Assembly (NCBI GenBank): GCA_031257995.1
Contig: JAIRNN010000314.1
Location: 1 to 5,463, forward strand
Length of the DNA: 5,463 bases
DNA from: Spirochaetaceae bacterium
GTDB taxonomy: Bacteria; Spirochaetota; Spirochaetia; Treponematales; Breznakiellaceae
Direction of reading: 5' to 3'
Under the pieces are notes generated by a model that searched no databases, was not told the origin of the DNA, and worked only from the letters and a program-made list of their open reading frames with translations. This document shows, one piece after another, positions 5,364-5,463 of the stretch; position 1 is the first letter of the stretch, and the number at the start of each line of letters is the position of its first letter. Made by a program: the position numbers and the translations under genes.

Positions 5364-5463
5364 ATGGAGGAGAAGGAAAAGGCAAGAAGGCATGTGGGAA
5401 TTGACCTGGCGAAGCGGACGACGGAAGCGCGCGTCGTGGGGGCGGCAAGACTGGGCGGCACGG
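5364..5463 (+). CDS. IS110-family transposase (recombinase), N-terminal fragment
   Basis: From ATG 5364 the frame reads MEEKEKARRHVGIDLAKRT and continues TEARVVGAARLGGT to the window end. The VGIDLAK motif is the hallmark N-terminus of IS110-family DEDD recombinases. Its Asp is the first acidic residue of the RuvC-like catalytic site. The C-terminal part with the catalytic serine would lie beyond the window. The enzyme excises and inserts the element, and in studied members is guided by an RNA from the same element. The frame is open far upstream, so the start is a choice. ATG 5364 gives the usual length before VGIDLAK but has no upstream Shine-Dalgarno; the purine-rich GGAGGAGAAGG lies after it. 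GTG 5394, inside the motif, is less likely. Confidence 0.85.
   Translation, partial: MEEKEKARRHVGIDLAKRTTEARVVGAARLGGT

Larger units (their letters stand above)
5133..5463 (+). mobile_element. IS110-family insertion sequence, left part
   Basis: The element is recognised by its transposase start at 5364. IS110-family elements lack terminal inverted repeats and usually make no target duplication, so the edge must be inferred. I place it at the CT at 5133-5134, where the repeat copy AACCACAGATA stops matching the repeat family and unrelated stem-loop-rich sequence begins. That leaves a left end of about 230 bases before the transposase, a normal size for the IS110 group with its guide RNA upstream. 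An edge further right, up to about 5260, cannot be excluded. The element continues past the window. Confidence 0.65.

Noticed and set aside
5090..5404. Plus-strand 104-codon frame before the transposase, and a minus-strand frame at 5140-5448
   Set aside because: Both cross the transposase start in other frames and cover stem-loop-rich left-end sequence. Composition is Arg/Gly/Pro-rich with no motif.

Overview
The window looks like an accessory, rearrangement-prone stretch of a spirochaete chromosome, most plausibly a Treponema of the insect-gut type. This rests on gene style (tandem exported beta-barrel-like proteins with short signal peptides, TTG and GTG starts, few strong Shine-Dalgarno sites), on interspersed CCACAGAT and TTTTCAATT repeats, and on an IS110-family element. 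No rRNA, tRNA or housekeeping marker is present, so the assignment is tentative.

Layout. Positions 1-115 hold the end of an unrecognised reading frame. From about 117 to 434 lies the 3' remnant of a LacA/Maa-type hexapeptide acetyltransferase that has lost its N-terminal half, followed by small overlapping open frames of uncertain status (388-578). Two related exported proteins, probably outer-membrane beta-barrels, follow (597-1439 and 1713-2606), separated by a 273-base gap. The second is translationally coupled through a TAATG overlap to a protein (2606-3481) carrying a degenerate PAP2-phosphatase signature. After a short repeat-bearing gap comes a beta-class DNA methyltransferase with a C-terminal PD-(D/E)XK/Mrr-like nuclease domain (3574-5028). 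It looks like a one-protein restriction-modification enzyme. A hairpin straddles its stop codon.

From 5048 a cluster of CCACAGA-type repeats is interrupted by the left end of an IS110-family element. The transposase (recombinase) starts at 5364 and runs off the window. The roughly 230 bases between the inferred left edge (about 5133) and the transposase are rich in stem-loops. This is where IS110-group elements encode the bridge RNA that guides target and donor recognition. The 5' half of one loop (5247-5254) is identical to the chromosomal flank at 5127-5134, ending exactly at a CT dinucleotide, as expected for a left target guide that includes a CT core. This is the most interesting signal in the window. 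The RNA and its guides are inferred, not proven.

The genes do not form one pathway. The methyltransferase-nuclease and the IS110 element are mobile or defence-type genes beside surface-protein genes, and the acetyltransferase remnant shows that the locus has been rearranged.
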